The notes below the pieces were generated by a model. That model did not search any database, was not told where the DNA came from, and saw only the letters and a program-made list of their open reading frames with translations. A stretch of DNA of 64,000 nt. It comes from Paenibacillus marchantiophytorum (GTDB lineage Bacteria; Bacillota; Bacilli; Paenibacillales; NBRC-103111). Where the stretch lies: assembly GCF_014640555.1 (NCBI RefSeq), contig NZ_BMHE01000011.1, positions 114,360-178,359 of the forward strand, given 5' to 3'. The number at the start of each line of letters is the position of its first letter. Position 1 is the first letter of the stretch. Both the position numbers and the translations under genes were made by a program. Positions 38,107 to 48,161 of the stretch are shown here, in pieces.

Positions 38107-38460
38107 ATGATGAGGCTCTTGCAAGCGACAAATTCTATTAAGGGAACTGTCGGTTCCTATGTGTCATCGCATAGCTCAAAGGGAACTAGGATCCGCTATA
38201 ATGCTGAATCACGCCAAATTCCACTCCAAAAGGAACTACGTTCCGCTATTTCACCATTTTCCGGTCGGAATCAGCATAATCTGCTTAAATAGATTACCTC
38301 AGTTCCCTCTCATGCTGCTTTTACCCCAGTTCCCGCCATTTAGCGGATCATAGTTCCTTTTCACTCGACGGTTCTGTGTCATCACATAGCCCAAAGGGAA
38401 CTAGGGACACTTTTTGCTAAAACAACGGATCGAGGTTCCCTTATCGAAGGCCGCCCCCTT
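38107..38460 (+). repeat. Composite of intergenic repeat family A (variant)
   Basis: Many GGAACTA..GATCCGCTA and TAGCGGATC.TAGTTCC half-elements alternate over 350 bp. The core 38228-38361 is repeated in inverted orientation at 63777-63907. A GTGTCATC.CATAGC.CAAAGGGAACTA segment occurs twice (38160 and 38378 regions). No gene lies in 37926-38552. Confidence 0.75.
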
Positions 38461-38552
38461 TGATATCGGCAGCCTTCTCGGGAGCGCACGCTGTGCATCG
38501 CTATTCTCATGTTCTCCCCACAATCGGACGATGCTATCATCGCTCCGTTAGG

Positions 38553-39245
38553 TTAATCAACCGTTAATAATTGTTCGATAAACCCGCCAATTTCCAATTC
38601 CCGATCAACAAAATGGATCTCCAAAATCCAATCTCGCGGGTGACCGTTTGTATCAGGTTCTCTCATGGAAATATGATTGTCGGGATGAATATAGTTCTCA
38701 ACTTCTTCTCCCTGGATTTCTTCGTGTGGGAATTCACCTATGAGATGACCTGCGTGTGGTCCTCCGAATTCCCAACCATATTTGTGGGCAAGATCACTAA
38801 CAAAGGCAAATAGTTCACTACCTGTCATATTAGGTTTAGATTGAAAATAGGCTTTTCCTTCATCCCAAGCTTGTACAATATCATGACGTAGTTTTGTTTT
38901 AGTTGGATCTTCTCCAAGCACGTATGTCCGGCCGAAATCAGCCTCCCAATCTTCAAAAATCGGACCAAAATCAAGAAAAACAATATCATCCTCAAGGACA
39001 GTCAAGTCGGGAGGATTTTCTTTATACGGATGCAACGTATTTTTGCCCGCTCGGACAATACGTTTATGCCAGTATTTCTTAATTCCGAACATTTGGAACG
39101 CCAAGTCATAGATATCACGATTAATCTGCTTTTCGGTTGTACCGCTCCTTACTATATTCTTATCTTCGATCGCTTGGAAAAGTTCAGCCGCCTTCCTTTC
39201 AGCCTCTCGCAACGAAGCATGTCTATTCTCCACAAATGAATTCAT
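38553..39245 (-). CDS. M24-family metallopeptidase (Xaa-Pro dipeptidase-like)
   Basis: 230 residues. Pita-bread fold with metal ligands Asp92 (VFLDFGPIF), Asp103 (EADFGRTY), His167 in GGPHAGHLIGEFPHE, and C-terminal Glu residues in LEIHFVDRELEIGGFIEQ. It lacks the N-terminal creatinase domain of PepQ and is shorter than typical members. Cytoplasmic. GAGGAGAG lies six bases before the ATG. Single gene. Confidence 0.88.
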   Translation of the reverse strand: MNSFVENRHASLREAERKAAELFQAIEDKNIVRSGTTEKQINRDIYDLAFQMFGIKKYWHKRIVRAGKNTLHPYKENPPDLTVLEDDIVFLDFGPIFEDWEADFGRTYVLGEDPTKTKLRHDIVQAWDEGKAYFQSKPNMTGSELFAFVSDLAHKYGWEFGGPHAGHLIGEFPHEEIQGEEVENYIHPDNHISMREPDTNGHPRDWILEIHFVDRELEIGGFIEQLLTVD

Positions 39246-39306
39246 ATGTATCTCTCCTCTGTCTCAGTTCCTCTGGCTATAATATTATGCTCTATTTTTT
39301 CATCTA

Positions 39307-39450
39307 TCAAGATTTGATGATATTATTGACATCGAGCTGTGATATTTTTTGCGACAATTCCTCGAATTTACTGCTCGATGGCAATTCGACGAAGGATATG
39401 AAATCACCACCGCCATACAAACATTGCATCGCGGATATCGGGATTCCTTG
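39307..39450 (-). pseudogene. Possible Lrp/AsnC-domain remnant
   Basis: An open minus-strand stretch ends with MQCLYGGGDFISFVELP, then SSKFEELSQKISQLDVNNIIKS and a stop. This resembles the end of an AsnC ligand-binding (RAM) domain, where a G-x-x-D-F strand is followed by a helix and a short strand. Nothing upstream is recognisable; a C-run (39451-39458) lies just before. Could be chance. Confidence 0.3.
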
Positions 39451-39469
39451 CCCCCCCCTAGGAGAAAAA

Positions 39470-39501
39470 GGCGTCCATCCCAAAGTGCTGGGATGAACGC
39501 C
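39470..39501 (-). terminator. Terminator of the glycosaminoglycan operon
   Basis: On the minus strand GGCGTTCATCCCA pairs with TGGGATGGACGCC (one mismatch) around a six-base loop and is followed by TTTTTC. It lies 115 bases downstream of the first sulfatase stop. Confidence 0.8.
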
Positions 39502-39616
39502 AACGGCGCTGCCGTTAATTTCCGTATACTTCGAACTCGTGAATGCGGAGTTTGCTGCGAACCGATCTATACTTACTAAGGGATACGGAAACCCCGCATA
39601 TCTCAGCCATATTTGA

Positions 39617-40969
39617 TCAGAGTGATCTCTGCAGCTCCTGCTGCTGCCCCCTCTGAAATTCATGCGCCCTCTCATTTTCAATCTCCGGTGAGCAAATACG
39701 TCTAAGCTCCGCTTCAAGTTCATCGGCCTTATGTGGATACAAGGCATACACATTGTGAAGCTCTTCCGGATCGTCCTGCAGCTGAAAAAGCTGGTGTGGT
39801 CCCTCACAGTAATGGATCAGCTTCCATTCACCTTTGCGAATCATAAAAGCCCCGCTTCGGGTGCCATGTCCATGATACTCTGAGAACACAACCCGTTCTG
39901 TTCCATCTTCCTGTATGACCTGCAGCGGCTGACCGACCCAGTGTTCGGGTCTTTCTGCCTTTGCCGCATAGAACAATGAGGATTGAATATCGTGGGAATC
40001 CACGGGAGTCTTCACTCGCTTTCCCTTCTCAAAATCAGGGCCTGCCGCAATGCATGGGATCCGTACAGAATCCTCATACAGCGAACATTTCCACCACATA
40101 CCGAATTTACCGAGCATCTCTCCATGATCTGAGGAATAAATAATATTCGTATCTCCTTGGAGTCCCTTCTCCTGCACACAATCCAACAGTCTCCCCAACT
40201 GCTGATCGATAAAGCTAACGTTACCTAAATAGCCTCTTCTAAGACCCCTTATCTGAGCATCCGTAAATAAATCAGTTTGGAAATGGTCGCGAAGGTCCTG
40301 TGCGTATGGATGCTTCGCACTTTCCACTTCTTTACCGTAGCGAGGCAAGTCCGCTCCCTCCGGGTAAAGGTCCCACAATTCTTGGGTATTCCACTGAGGG
40401 AAGTGCGGGTTCAACAGGTTAATGGTTAAACACCATGGCTGGCTCAACGTTGGGGCCACCTGTTCGAGCCACTCGAGTGCGCCTTGCATGACCATAAGAT
40501 CATCATCAAATGCGGTTTCCTTTACTCCGTAGCCGTCTGCTCTCTCAGCGGCATCCTGACGGATCGCTAGCGGTCTGCGCACGAAGTTGGTGTCACCAGG
40601 CCTCCGTTTCTGATCCTTGCTATAATGAATTTCGGAGAATCCCAGCTTGTCCCCTTGCTCGTAAACGTGCGTTTTGCCGAAGTGAGCCGTATAAACGCCC
40701 TGCTCCTTCAGTGATTTTCCATAAGTTGGAAAGTCGGTACGAAGTCCGACGCTGCAGTTGCTGTAGGCTTGAATATCATGTACTCGCCTGCCCGACATGA
40801 AGGCTGATCGGCTTGGAGAGCAAAGTGGTGAAGGACAATAAGCGTTTTCGTATAACGTGCCTTGCTCAGCCAAACGCTCAAGGTTCGGTGTCCGGAGGAA
40901 GCTGTGGCCAAATACCGATGAATAGCGAGGGTTGTGTTCATCTGAAATAAATAAGATGCTGTTACTCAA
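39617..40969 (-). CDS. Cys-type sulfatase 1, cytoplasmic
   Basis: 450 residues. The alkaline-phosphatase-like fold begins at once (SNSILFISDEHNPR), with metal Asp10/Glu11 and the modification site C50-S-P-S-R, where Cys becomes formylglycine. YSSDHGEMLGKFGMW carries further metal ligands and HFGKTH the active-site Lys/His. No signal peptide. The start is TTG with GAGGAGG seven bases before. Last gene of the transporter transcript of the glycosaminoglycan locus; it should remove sulfate from imported chondroitin- or dermatan-type oligosaccharides. The position specificity (4-O, 6-O, 2-O) cannot be told by eye. Confidence 0.92.
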   Translation of the reverse strand: MSNSILFISDEHNPRYSSVFGHSFLRTPNLERLAEQGTLYENAYCPSPLCSPSRSAFMSGRRVHDIQAYSNCSVGLRTDFPTYGKSLKEQGVYTAHFGKTHVYEQGDKLGFSEIHYSKDQKRRPGDTNFVRRPLAIRQDAAERADGYGVKETAFDDDLMVMQGALEWLEQVAPTLSQPWCLTINLLNPHFPQWNTQELWDLYPEGADLPRYGKEVESAKHPYAQDLRDHFQTDLFTDAQIRGLRRGYLGNVSFIDQQLGRLLDCVQEKGLQGDTNIIYSSDHGEMLGKFGMWWKCSLYEDSVRIPCIAAGPDFEKGKRVKTPVDSHDIQSSLFYAAKAERPEHWVGQPLQVIQEDGTERVVFSEYHGHGTRSGAFMIRKGEWKLIHYCEGPHQLFQLQDDPEELHNVYALYPHKADELEAELRRICSPEIENERAHEFQRGQQQELQRSL

Positions 40970-40985
40970 ATGATTTCCTCCTCTG

Positions 40986-42491
40986 TCATTTAAGCTCTTT
41001 ATAATTATTTGTTGTATAGTCTTTCTTCAAATCCCAGTTTGGAAATGCAAAATCTTTCAAATCCACGTTAGCGCCAGATGTCTTCACCTTGCTGACTGAA
41101 TCCTCGAGGCCTTTGTTCAGCTTGTCGTTATATCCCTTCAATTGGGAGGAAGCATCTTTTTGCGCGCCTGACAACAAGGCCTGCAAAATTTCATTGTATC
41201 CGGGCTTAATCTTTGGCTGATCGATCGAGCTCAATTCGACAATAACTTTGGCCGTCTGCGGATTCCTCACTGCATAGTCCGGTCTCACTCGAAGCAAATC
41301 TTTATGGAGCTGAATGAACGTTTCAAATTCTGGATACGGGTACAGCGATTTGTTCGTATTAATGCTGTCGATTGGAGTTAAAGCGACCCCGCTCTTCAGG
41401 TACTTCTCATAAAACATCGGATCTGTAAAACCATTCTCGAGAAACATGCCTACTTCCTTGGAATGCTTAGTTTTGGAAGAAATCATATATCCCGTTGGAT
41501 TCGAAGGAACATAATAATAAGTCGGCTTGCTGCCATCCGGAGTCGGTACAACGGCTAGACCGAATTTGGCTTCCGGCGTATCTCTTTTCAGAAGCCACAT
41601 CCGGGCACGGCCGTCGATTAGGAACGCGGCTTTATTTTGACCGAATAAAACGGCAGCCTCTGCTAATTTTATCGTATACGACGAAGGGAGAATGCTTCCG
41701 TCCTGCTTCAGTTTTTGAAGGAATTCGAATGATTCAAGTGTTGCCTTACCATCATAGGCGTATTTGCCTGTCTGATAATTGAACCCTCCAACTTGCTCAG
41801 GCGCGACACCGGCGGCAAAAGCATTGACAGAGCCTGCTATCCCTGTTTCACCGCCGCCGAGTACGAGTCCGTACACATCGCCTTTGCCTTTTGCGGTGAT
41901 AACTTTGGACATTTCCCGGAGCTCATCCCACGTTTTGGGGGGAGTTTCAGGATCTAGACCGGCTTTGCTCAAGACCTCCTTGTTGTAGTATAAAATAGAC
42001 CCCAGCGTCGGTCCGGTTAACGGCCAGCTATAGATTTTGCCATCGATGACATTCACGCCTTCAGCAAAACTTCCTTCCAAGTACCTGCCTTTCCAGCTAT
42101 CCGACACTAGACCGTCAAAGGGCAATACATGCCCGTTCGCAACAAAGGTACGAATATCGGAATTGGACGGCGTCTGGAAAATATCTGGGAGATCATTTGA
42201 GGTAATGGCGGCTTGGATGGCGGTGTTATATTCAGCTGCCGGCATATACCTGCCTTCAACCCGAATTTCCCCTTTGTTTTTCTCATTGAACTCGCTAATC
42301 ATTCGCTGACCTGGGCTTTCCTCACCCTTCAAGAAATCGCTTAAACCCCAAACGGTGATGACCGTTTCCTGCCCATTGGGCGTATCCGTTTGCGCTGTAC
42401 CATTCGGAGTGCTTTCTGAGCATCCTGCCGTGAGCAGCATAGCGGCTCCTACGGATCCTGCCGTGATAATTTGCCATTTCTTTTTTAACAT
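40986..42491 (-). CDS. Solute-binding lipoprotein 2 of the glycosaminoglycan locus
   Basis: 501 residues, lipobox at Cys24 (LTAGC). Close paralog of the protein at 45708-47249: shared blocks include GEESPGQRM, ADGxVLPFDGLVSD-type, FAEGVNVIDGK, WP.TGPTL..ILYYNK and ALTPI.SIN.NK.LYPYPEF. It belongs to family 1 carbohydrate-binding proteins. The gene follows the PL8 lyase gene by 42 bp and precedes sulfatase 1 by 16 bp. It may deliver a differently sulfated or longer oligosaccharide to the same permeases. Confidence 0.92.
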   Translation of the reverse strand: MLKKKWQIITAGSVGAAMLLTAGCSESTPNGTAQTDTPNGQETVITVWGLSDFLKGEESPGQRMISEFNEKNKGEIRVEGRYMPAAEYNTAIQAAITSNDLPDIFQTPSNSDIRTFVANGHVLPFDGLVSDSWKGRYLEGSFAEGVNVIDGKIYSWPLTGPTLGSILYYNKEVLSKAGLDPETPPKTWDELREMSKVITAKGKGDVYGLVLGGGETGIAGSVNAFAAGVAPEQVGGFNYQTGKYAYDGKATLESFEFLQKLKQDGSILPSSYTIKLAEAAVLFGQNKAAFLIDGRARMWLLKRDTPEAKFGLAVVPTPDGSKPTYYYVPSNPTGYMISSKTKHSKEVGMFLENGFTDPMFYEKYLKSGVALTPIDSINTNKSLYPYPEFETFIQLHKDLLRVRPDYAVRNPQTAKVIVELSSIDQPKIKPGYNEILQALLSGAQKDASSQLKGYNDKLNKGLEDSVSKVKTSGANVDLKDFAFPNWDLKKDYTTNNYKELK

Positions 42492-42533
42492 GAGATCCCC
42501 CTTCCATTCATATTCAGCTTCAACGCAGAAATC

Positions 42534-45500
42534 TTATTTAATAAGCGCTGCTTCGATCGTCTTGCCATCCACACAATCAAACTCCAAAATGGTCGTTGTT
42601 GTCGTCGTACTTTTGACCCGAGCATTCGCACTAACTTCCTTCAAATGCCATACGCCACTAATCGTGAGCGTAACCTTCTTCAACACACTCGGTTGAATAA
42701 CATCGTTGTCTGGTATGGTTTGATTCGTATATTTTGGAAGCCTCAGATCTGGGTCGGACATGCTCAGCGCAAGCTCATTGTTGTTGATCGTGTGAATCAT
42801 CACGGTCACAGGATCACTGCTGCTTCGCAAAGCGCCGAAGCCAATCGGGGCTTTGCTGTTGAATATGGCATAGCCTGTTAGATTTTTCCCTGGCTCCGTA
42901 TTTTGTACAATGTGGGCATTACTGTCCTTCTGCAGAACCTTGTATTGCATGTTGGCAGCGAAATCTGCTGTACCTTGCGCACCCGCTCCTACCTTAATCG
43001 CATACTCATATTCTCCTGCTGATGGAGCAGGACCATGATTAATATAAGCTGTTGTATAATTGCCGCTCGTATCTGCTGACCCTGAGTTATCCTTCGAATA
43101 TTGCACCCCCCGTTGAATGACTACTCCTGATGAATTAGGCAGTACATAGCCATTTCCGTAAGGGTCTACTAGCCAAGCCTTTACATTGCCAGTAAGGGTC
43201 GTGTTCTGGGTTGCATTGACGATCGGAGTCGTCGAGTTGAGCCAGAACGGCGTTCTACTCGTGGGCATGTAGGTCTGAAACAGAACCGTTTCGGTGGCAT
43301 GGCCAGCATCTGTGTTCTCAATATTTGATCCCAGATTGATTATCTTATCACCGAAGAAAAACACCGATTTATTGGCTTTAAAGCTCGTATCGAAGACCGT
43401 ATCATGCAGGTTCATTGCGAATAGTCCGTATTGATTTTTAAACGTAACCCCCCCTACAAAAGTACTGTCAGTAAATGAGCGCGTGGGACCTGTTGTTGAA
43501 AGGGCCAGTTCAGGCAGCGTCAAATGCTTAATGGTAGTTCCCGGCCAACGACTCCAGTCCCAGCCAGCGCCAACATGAATCCCACTTTCCACAATACCCG
43601 AGGTTGGGCCGTTATTAATAATTTCCAAATTGCCATAGCTTTGATAACGTCCATACAAGTTTTGCGATAAATTTTCTGTCGTTTGTGGATTATACTTGTT
43701 AGAGCCCTCAAAATCCCATACATACTGGCTCCATCCTTTTAACCCCACAAGGCTTTCATTTATGCGGTTTATCGCCAAGGCCGCGTAGGGCTTCACCCAA
43801 AATCCTTGAGGACTTGGTTTCGGACTATATCCGGCTTTGGACAGATTGTCAGCTAGCTGGAGCCCTCCGAGCGTATCCAGATAAGCTACGCCATAGGTGT
43901 CTGCCGACTGGAATAGCTCTGTTGCCAAAAGCGGTGACTGCGGGTCCCAAAATCTCATAAACGTTGAAGCCAGTTCACTGTCTACTGGATTTTTGGCAAG
44001 TGCTAAATACGCATAAGCGGGCAGCATTCCTGTGATAGCCCTTGTTTGTGCCGGGAATCTGCCTGTAGCCCCGATTGGCATATCGTATTTATTAGATACT
44101 AATTCTTCTGTAAGCAGCCCGGTTTTAATATTATTAAAAGCTTCGTTAGATAAGGCAAATGGCGTTCCACCAACAAAATAGGCAATAAGGGATGCCATGT
44201 GGAGGGCATCTGGCCCATATGCGTTCATATACGTGCCTCTATGATGAAACAGCGTGCCGTCTGGCTTAATCGTATCCGCATATCCTGGCGCAATTTGCAA
44301 AGCTTGCTCGTACATGCCGAGAAGACCCTTCATATATTGCACTTTTTTCGGCGTGTTATCTAAGCCCAGTACGTAAACCAAATCGTAAATAAATTTCGTT
44401 CTAAACTCATCTGAAGTCGTTTCCTCGTATACCGAATTATCGAATGTTTTACCAAAATTAGCGTACCAGAAGCTTGTTTTCAGCTCCCTTTCATAAATAC
44501 CAGCTGTTTTCAGTTCATTTCTCATTAAATAAATCGCATGAAAATAACCGTTGTTCTTATTCGTCTCATGATCTTGGGTACCCAAAGCACTGCCATCCGC
44601 CCAGCCCTGATCATTCATATAATCGAGAACATTCATAACCTTCTGCTTGCTTGCCGCATTGCCATTGATTTTATAGTCAAACACTAAGGGAAGAAGCACT
44701 CTTTTGCTAACATCCTCACCGAATTTAGGCAAATGAGGATCTCGACTTGCGTATAGCGCATTACCAGTGATTGTTCCGTCCGCTTGTCTTACAATATTCA
44801 AGCCATTATAGGCAGCAACGCCTGCTGTAATGAAAGTTTGAAGCGAATCGTATCGCGTTTTCAAAGGCCCCGTCAATCCTGCGTACTGAAGGGCATCGCC
44901 GTAGATCCACTTCTCATATTTACTGGAAATGAGACCAAACGCATCAATTTGCGGCTGTGTGATCGTAGGTTCAAGCGGAATGGTAGGCGTCTGTTGGCTA
45001 TAATAATATACGTTATCCCAAGTACCAGCCCCTACATCAATCCCTGGCTTAGGCATCTGATAATCCGCTGATCTCACTTTAATCATAGCAGCGGAGAACT
45101 CTAGATTATCGAAATATAAACTGCCCGAGGGTACCGATGCGGGGGGAACGATCTGCATGACTTCCAGCGCATTGCTTTGGCTTTTGGTATAGGCGGGATT
45201 ATTTCCTTCCTCTTGGAACCTTACCCAAATCGCTCTCCAGCCCTTGAAGTTCAAATTGGCACTGAACGTGTAATGATAGATTCCGCTATTAATTTCCGTC
45301 GTTTTGCCAAAATTAAAAGTGACTTTATCATTAACTGGCGTTTCGTTGTAAATCCATAATTTCATACCGCCATTTTTGACATTGGCTGCTGCCAAATTGC
45401 TCGGTTGTGTATCTCTCAGCTTGGAGCCGTTCGTCCACGTCCACAGGAGGGACTTTTGACCATTCTTATAATGTTTGGCCGACAATGCCTGTGAACCGCC

Positions 45501-45680
45501 ATTCTCTAACGTCCATGTCGAGGGCACGGCATTTCCTTCGAAAGATTCCGTCTTCGAGTAATCGTCAGCAGCTAGCGCTTCTTGCGGCACAGCAGTCAAA
45601 CTTGATGAAATGACCAGCGTAAATACAAGGAGACTCATCATTAATCTCCATTTCCGTGCAAACTTTTTACCCACATTCAT
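42534..45680 (-). CDS. Exported chondroitinase ABC-like polysaccharide lyase (PL8)
   Basis: About 1048 residues. A Sec signal ends in EALA near residue 38. A carbohydrate-binding N-terminal Lyase_N-like domain (to about 210) precedes an alpha/alpha toroid, whose catalytic region FHHRGTYMNAYG gives His481 and Tyr489 with Arg542 in GATGRFP. The beta-sandwich part matches Proteus chondroitinase ABC motifs: NLYGRYQSYG, GWDWSRWPGTT, IINLGSNIENTD, WLVDPYGNGYVL. It eliminates across the hexosamine-uronate bond, leaving unsaturated uronate ends. The ATG at 45680 has GGAG five bases upstream. Chondroitin specificity rests on these remembered motifs, not on a search; hyaluronate could also be cut. Confidence 0.9.
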   Translation of the reverse strand: MNVGKKFARKWRLMMSLLVFTLVISSSLTAVPQEALAADDYSKTESFEGNAVPSTWTLENGGSQALSAKHYKNGQKSLLWTWTNGSKLRDTQPSNLAAANVKNGGMKLWIYNETPVNDKVTFNFGKTTEINSGIYHYTFSANLNFKGWRAIWVRFQEEGNNPAYTKSQSNALEVMQIVPPASVPSGSLYFDNLEFSAAMIKVRSADYQMPKPGIDVGAGTWDNVYYYSQQTPTIPLEPTITQPQIDAFGLISSKYEKWIYGDALQYAGLTGPLKTRYDSLQTFITAGVAAYNGLNIVRQADGTITGNALYASRDPHLPKFGEDVSKRVLLPLVFDYKINGNAASKQKVMNVLDYMNDQGWADGSALGTQDHETNKNNGYFHAIYLMRNELKTAGIYERELKTSFWYANFGKTFDNSVYEETTSDEFRTKFIYDLVYVLGLDNTPKKVQYMKGLLGMYEQALQIAPGYADTIKPDGTLFHHRGTYMNAYGPDALHMASLIAYFVGGTPFALSNEAFNNIKTGLLTEELVSNKYDMPIGATGRFPAQTRAITGMLPAYAYLALAKNPVDSELASTFMRFWDPQSPLLATELFQSADTYGVAYLDTLGGLQLADNLSKAGYSPKPSPQGFWVKPYAALAINRINESLVGLKGWSQYVWDFEGSNKYNPQTTENLSQNLYGRYQSYGNLEIINNGPTSGIVESGIHVGAGWDWSRWPGTTIKHLTLPELALSTTGPTRSFTDSTFVGGVTFKNQYGLFAMNLHDTVFDTSFKANKSVFFFGDKIINLGSNIENTDAGHATETVLFQTYMPTSRTPFWLNSTTPIVNATQNTTLTGNVKAWLVDPYGNGYVLPNSSGVVIQRGVQYSKDNSGSADTSGNYTTAYINHGPAPSAGEYEYAIKVGAGAQGTADFAANMQYKVLQKDSNAHIVQNTEPGKNLTGYAIFNSKAPIGFGALRSSSDPVTVMIHTINNNELALSMSDPDLRLPKYTNQTIPDNDVIQPSVLKKVTLTISGVWHLKEVSANARVKSTTTTTTILEFDCVDGKTIEAALIK

Positions 45681-45707
45681 CACGTCTCCATTATCTTATT
45701 TTGAAAT

Positions 45708-47249
45708 TTACTTCAACTGACTATAATCAGCTGTGGTGTAGTCTTTGGCAGGGTCCCAATTCTGAAAAACAAAGTCATTCCGACTTACATTTACGCCTGC
45801 GCCTTTTACTTTATTTATCGCGTCATCCAGGCCTTTGTTTGCTTTTTCGTTATACGCCTTGAGCGCGCCTGGCAAATCTTTCTGTGCGCCTGCCAGAGCG
45901 GCCTGCAAAATCTCTCCGTAGCTTGGCTTAATTTTCGGCTGAGACAGTGCGCCTAGCTCTACAATGACCTGCGCCGTTTGTGGATTTCTTACTGCGTAGT
46001 TCGGACGCTCATGCAATAAGTCCTTATGCAACTGAACGAACTGATTAAATTCCGGATACGGGTACAAAGCCTTGTTGTTATTAATACTTTCGATCGGTGT
46101 CAAAGCAACCCCGCTATTCAGATATTTCTCGTAAAATAACGGCGCAGCGAAGCCATTCTCGATAAATTGACCCACTTCTTTGGCATGCTTTGTTTTAGCA
46201 GAGATCAAATACCCCGTACCACCTGCACGCGTATAAAATGAGCTCGTCTTGCCGCCATCTTGTGTAGGCACTTGCGCTAGCCCGAAATGCGCATCTGGCG
46301 TATCTCGTTTAATAATCCACATCCGTGCCCGACCTTCAATGAAAAATGCGGCTTTGGCTTGTCCAAATAAGACAGTCGATTCGGCAAGCTTCATCGTGTA
46401 GGAGGAGGGTAAAATGCTGCCGTCAATTTTCAATTGATTCAAGAAATTGTAAGAGTCAATCGCAGCTCGCGAATCAAAGGCATAGGTTCCCGTCTTATAG
46501 TTAAACCGCGAGGCGCCATCACCAATTTCATCCTTCGAAATTCCCGCTGCGAGTCCGTCGACGATTTTATTAATCCCTGAAGCCGTCGCGCTCTCTCCGC
46601 CAGCGAAAACAAGTCCGTAAACATCACCCTTCCCCTTATCGGTTACGGTCTTGGACATGCTGCGCAGCTCATCCCAAGTCTTTGGCGGTTTCTCCGGATC
46701 GAGACCTGCATTTTTCAAAACATCTTTATTGTAATAAAGAATCGTGCTCAGTGTCGGACCTGTTACGGGCCAAGCGTATGTTTTTCCATCAATCACGTTA
46801 ACCCCTTCTGCGAAAGAGCCCTCGGCAAACTGCTTCTTCCAGTTGTCCGAAACCAGACCGTCGTAAGGAAGCGCCCAGCCATTCGCTACAACCGTTCGAA
46901 TATCTACGTTCTGTGGCGTCACGAACACATCTGGCAACTCGTTCGAAGTTGCGGCTGCTTGAATCGCGGTGTGATATTCCGCCCATGGCATATACTTAGC
47001 TTCAACGCGAATTTTCCCTTTGTTCTTTTCGTTGTATTGCTTCACCATACGCTGGCCTGGGCTTTCCTCACCTTTCAGAAAGTCATCCCCGCCCCACAGC
47101 GTGAGCACGACTTCTTTGCCGCTTCCTTCTGCTGCCGAAGGTGTTTCGTTTGCCTTTTCCCCATTTCCCGTGCTCCCCGAGCAGCCGCTCAACAGGAGAG
47201 CGGTACCTACAGTGAGCGTACCCCACATTTTCAATTTTGCTGCGATCAT
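45708..47249 (-). CDS. Solute-binding lipoprotein 1 of the glycosaminoglycan locus
   Basis: 513 residues, lipobox at Cys23 (LLSGC). Family 1 binding protein and close paralog of the protein encoded at 40986-42491; it differs by a short insertion around GINKIVDGLAAGISKDEIGDG. It sits directly downstream of the two permease genes, so it is the likely main receptor for unsaturated disaccharides or oligosaccharides released by the PL8 lyase. Confidence 0.93.
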   Translation of the reverse strand: MIAAKLKMWGTLTVGTALLLSGCSGSTGNGEKANETPSAAEGSGKEVVLTLWGGDDFLKGEESPGQRMVKQYNEKNKGKIRVEAKYMPWAEYHTAIQAAATSNELPDVFVTPQNVDIRTVVANGWALPYDGLVSDNWKKQFAEGSFAEGVNVIDGKTYAWPVTGPTLSTILYYNKDVLKNAGLDPEKPPKTWDELRSMSKTVTDKGKGDVYGLVFAGGESATASGINKIVDGLAAGISKDEIGDGASRFNYKTGTYAFDSRAAIDSYNFLNQLKIDGSILPSSYTMKLAESTVLFGQAKAAFFIEGRARMWIIKRDTPDAHFGLAQVPTQDGGKTSSFYTRAGGTGYLISAKTKHAKEVGQFIENGFAAPLFYEKYLNSGVALTPIESINNNKALYPYPEFNQFVQLHKDLLHERPNYAVRNPQTAQVIVELGALSQPKIKPSYGEILQAALAGAQKDLPGALKAYNEKANKGLDDAINKVKGAGVNVSRNDFVFQNWDPAKDYTTADYSQLK

Positions 47250-47297
47250 TTGTTATAGCCTCCTTTGTTCAAATAAAGTATCTGATTTCACTTCTAT

Positions 47298-48140
47298 TTA
47301 TCCTTTAACCGCTCCAGCGACACCCTCGATAAAGTAACGCTGCAAGGCAATAAATACGACTAAGATAGGTAATAATGAAATGCTGGCCGCCGCCGCCATC
47401 CCTGTCCAATCCATCGTCTGTTCGCCGACGAATTGGAACATGCCGACACCCAAGGTACGCAAATTGGGCTTAGACAGGGTAAAAACCAAGGGCATAAGAA
47501 ACGCATTCCATGTCCACATGAATTGCATGATCGCCGCAGTGGCTAACATCGGTTTGGACAGAGGCAGCATAATTTGAACGAACGTTCTGATAAAACTGCT
47601 TCCATCCATCTCAGCAGATTCATCTAGTTCTTTTGGCAAACCCCGAAAATAAGCCACGAACAACAGAATGAATACGACGTGCCCCCCGCCGACCTCCGCC
47701 AAAATGATTCCCCAAAGCGAGTTGTTGAGCCCAAGCATATTCACAAGTGTATACACTGGAATAATGGTATATCCCTTCGGCATGAACATCGTGGCAGTAA
47801 TGGTGGAAAGGAAGATCAGTCTCCCGCGAAAACGAAAACGGCCAATGGCATAGCCCGTCAATGAGCTTACAGTAACAACAATGCATACGACAGCAAGCGT
47901 GACGATTACAGTATTCCAGAAATATACGGAGAAATGCGCTGTCTCCCAGGCTCGTTTATAGTTGTCCAACTGAAACTTATTAGGCAGCAGCGCAATGCCC
48001 GAGGTGATATATTCGGTGTTCGTTTTGAACGAAGCCATCACCATCCATATGAATGGATAGATCCATATCAAACCTAGACCGATCAGCACGAGGTGAACAA
48101 GTCCAATGAACGGCGAACGACCGGCTATTTTTTTTATCAT
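47298..48140 (-). CDS. Carbohydrate ABC permease (MalG-like), glycosaminoglycan locus
   Basis: 280 residues, six helices. Coupling motif LDESAEMDGSSFIRTFVQIMLPLSKPML (about 170-197). C-terminus LQRYFIEGVAGAVKG is typical of CUT1 MalG-type permeases. AAGGAGG precedes the start. It lies 21 bp after the MalF-like partner. No ATPase is encoded in the locus. Confidence 0.94.
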   Translation of the reverse strand: MIKKIAGRSPFIGLVHLVLIGLGLIWIYPFIWMVMASFKTNTEYITSGIALLPNKFQLDNYKRAWETAHFSVYFWNTVIVTLAVVCIVVTVSSLTGYAIGRFRFRGRLIFLSTITATMFMPKGYTIIPVYTLVNMLGLNNSLWGIILAEVGGGHVVFILLFVAYFRGLPKELDESAEMDGSSFIRTFVQIMLPLSKPMLATAAIMQFMWTWNAFLMPLVFTLSKPNLRTLGVGMFQFVGEQTMDWTGMAAAASISLLPILVVFIALQRYFIEGVAGAVKG

Positions 48141-48161
48141 TGTACGTTTATCCTCCTTAAC

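Noticed and set aside
39307..39807. 166-codon minus-strand frame as an intact gene
   Set aside because: Its first half overlaps the sulfatase 1 gene in another frame; only the last 45 codons look protein-like and are listed as a possible remnant.
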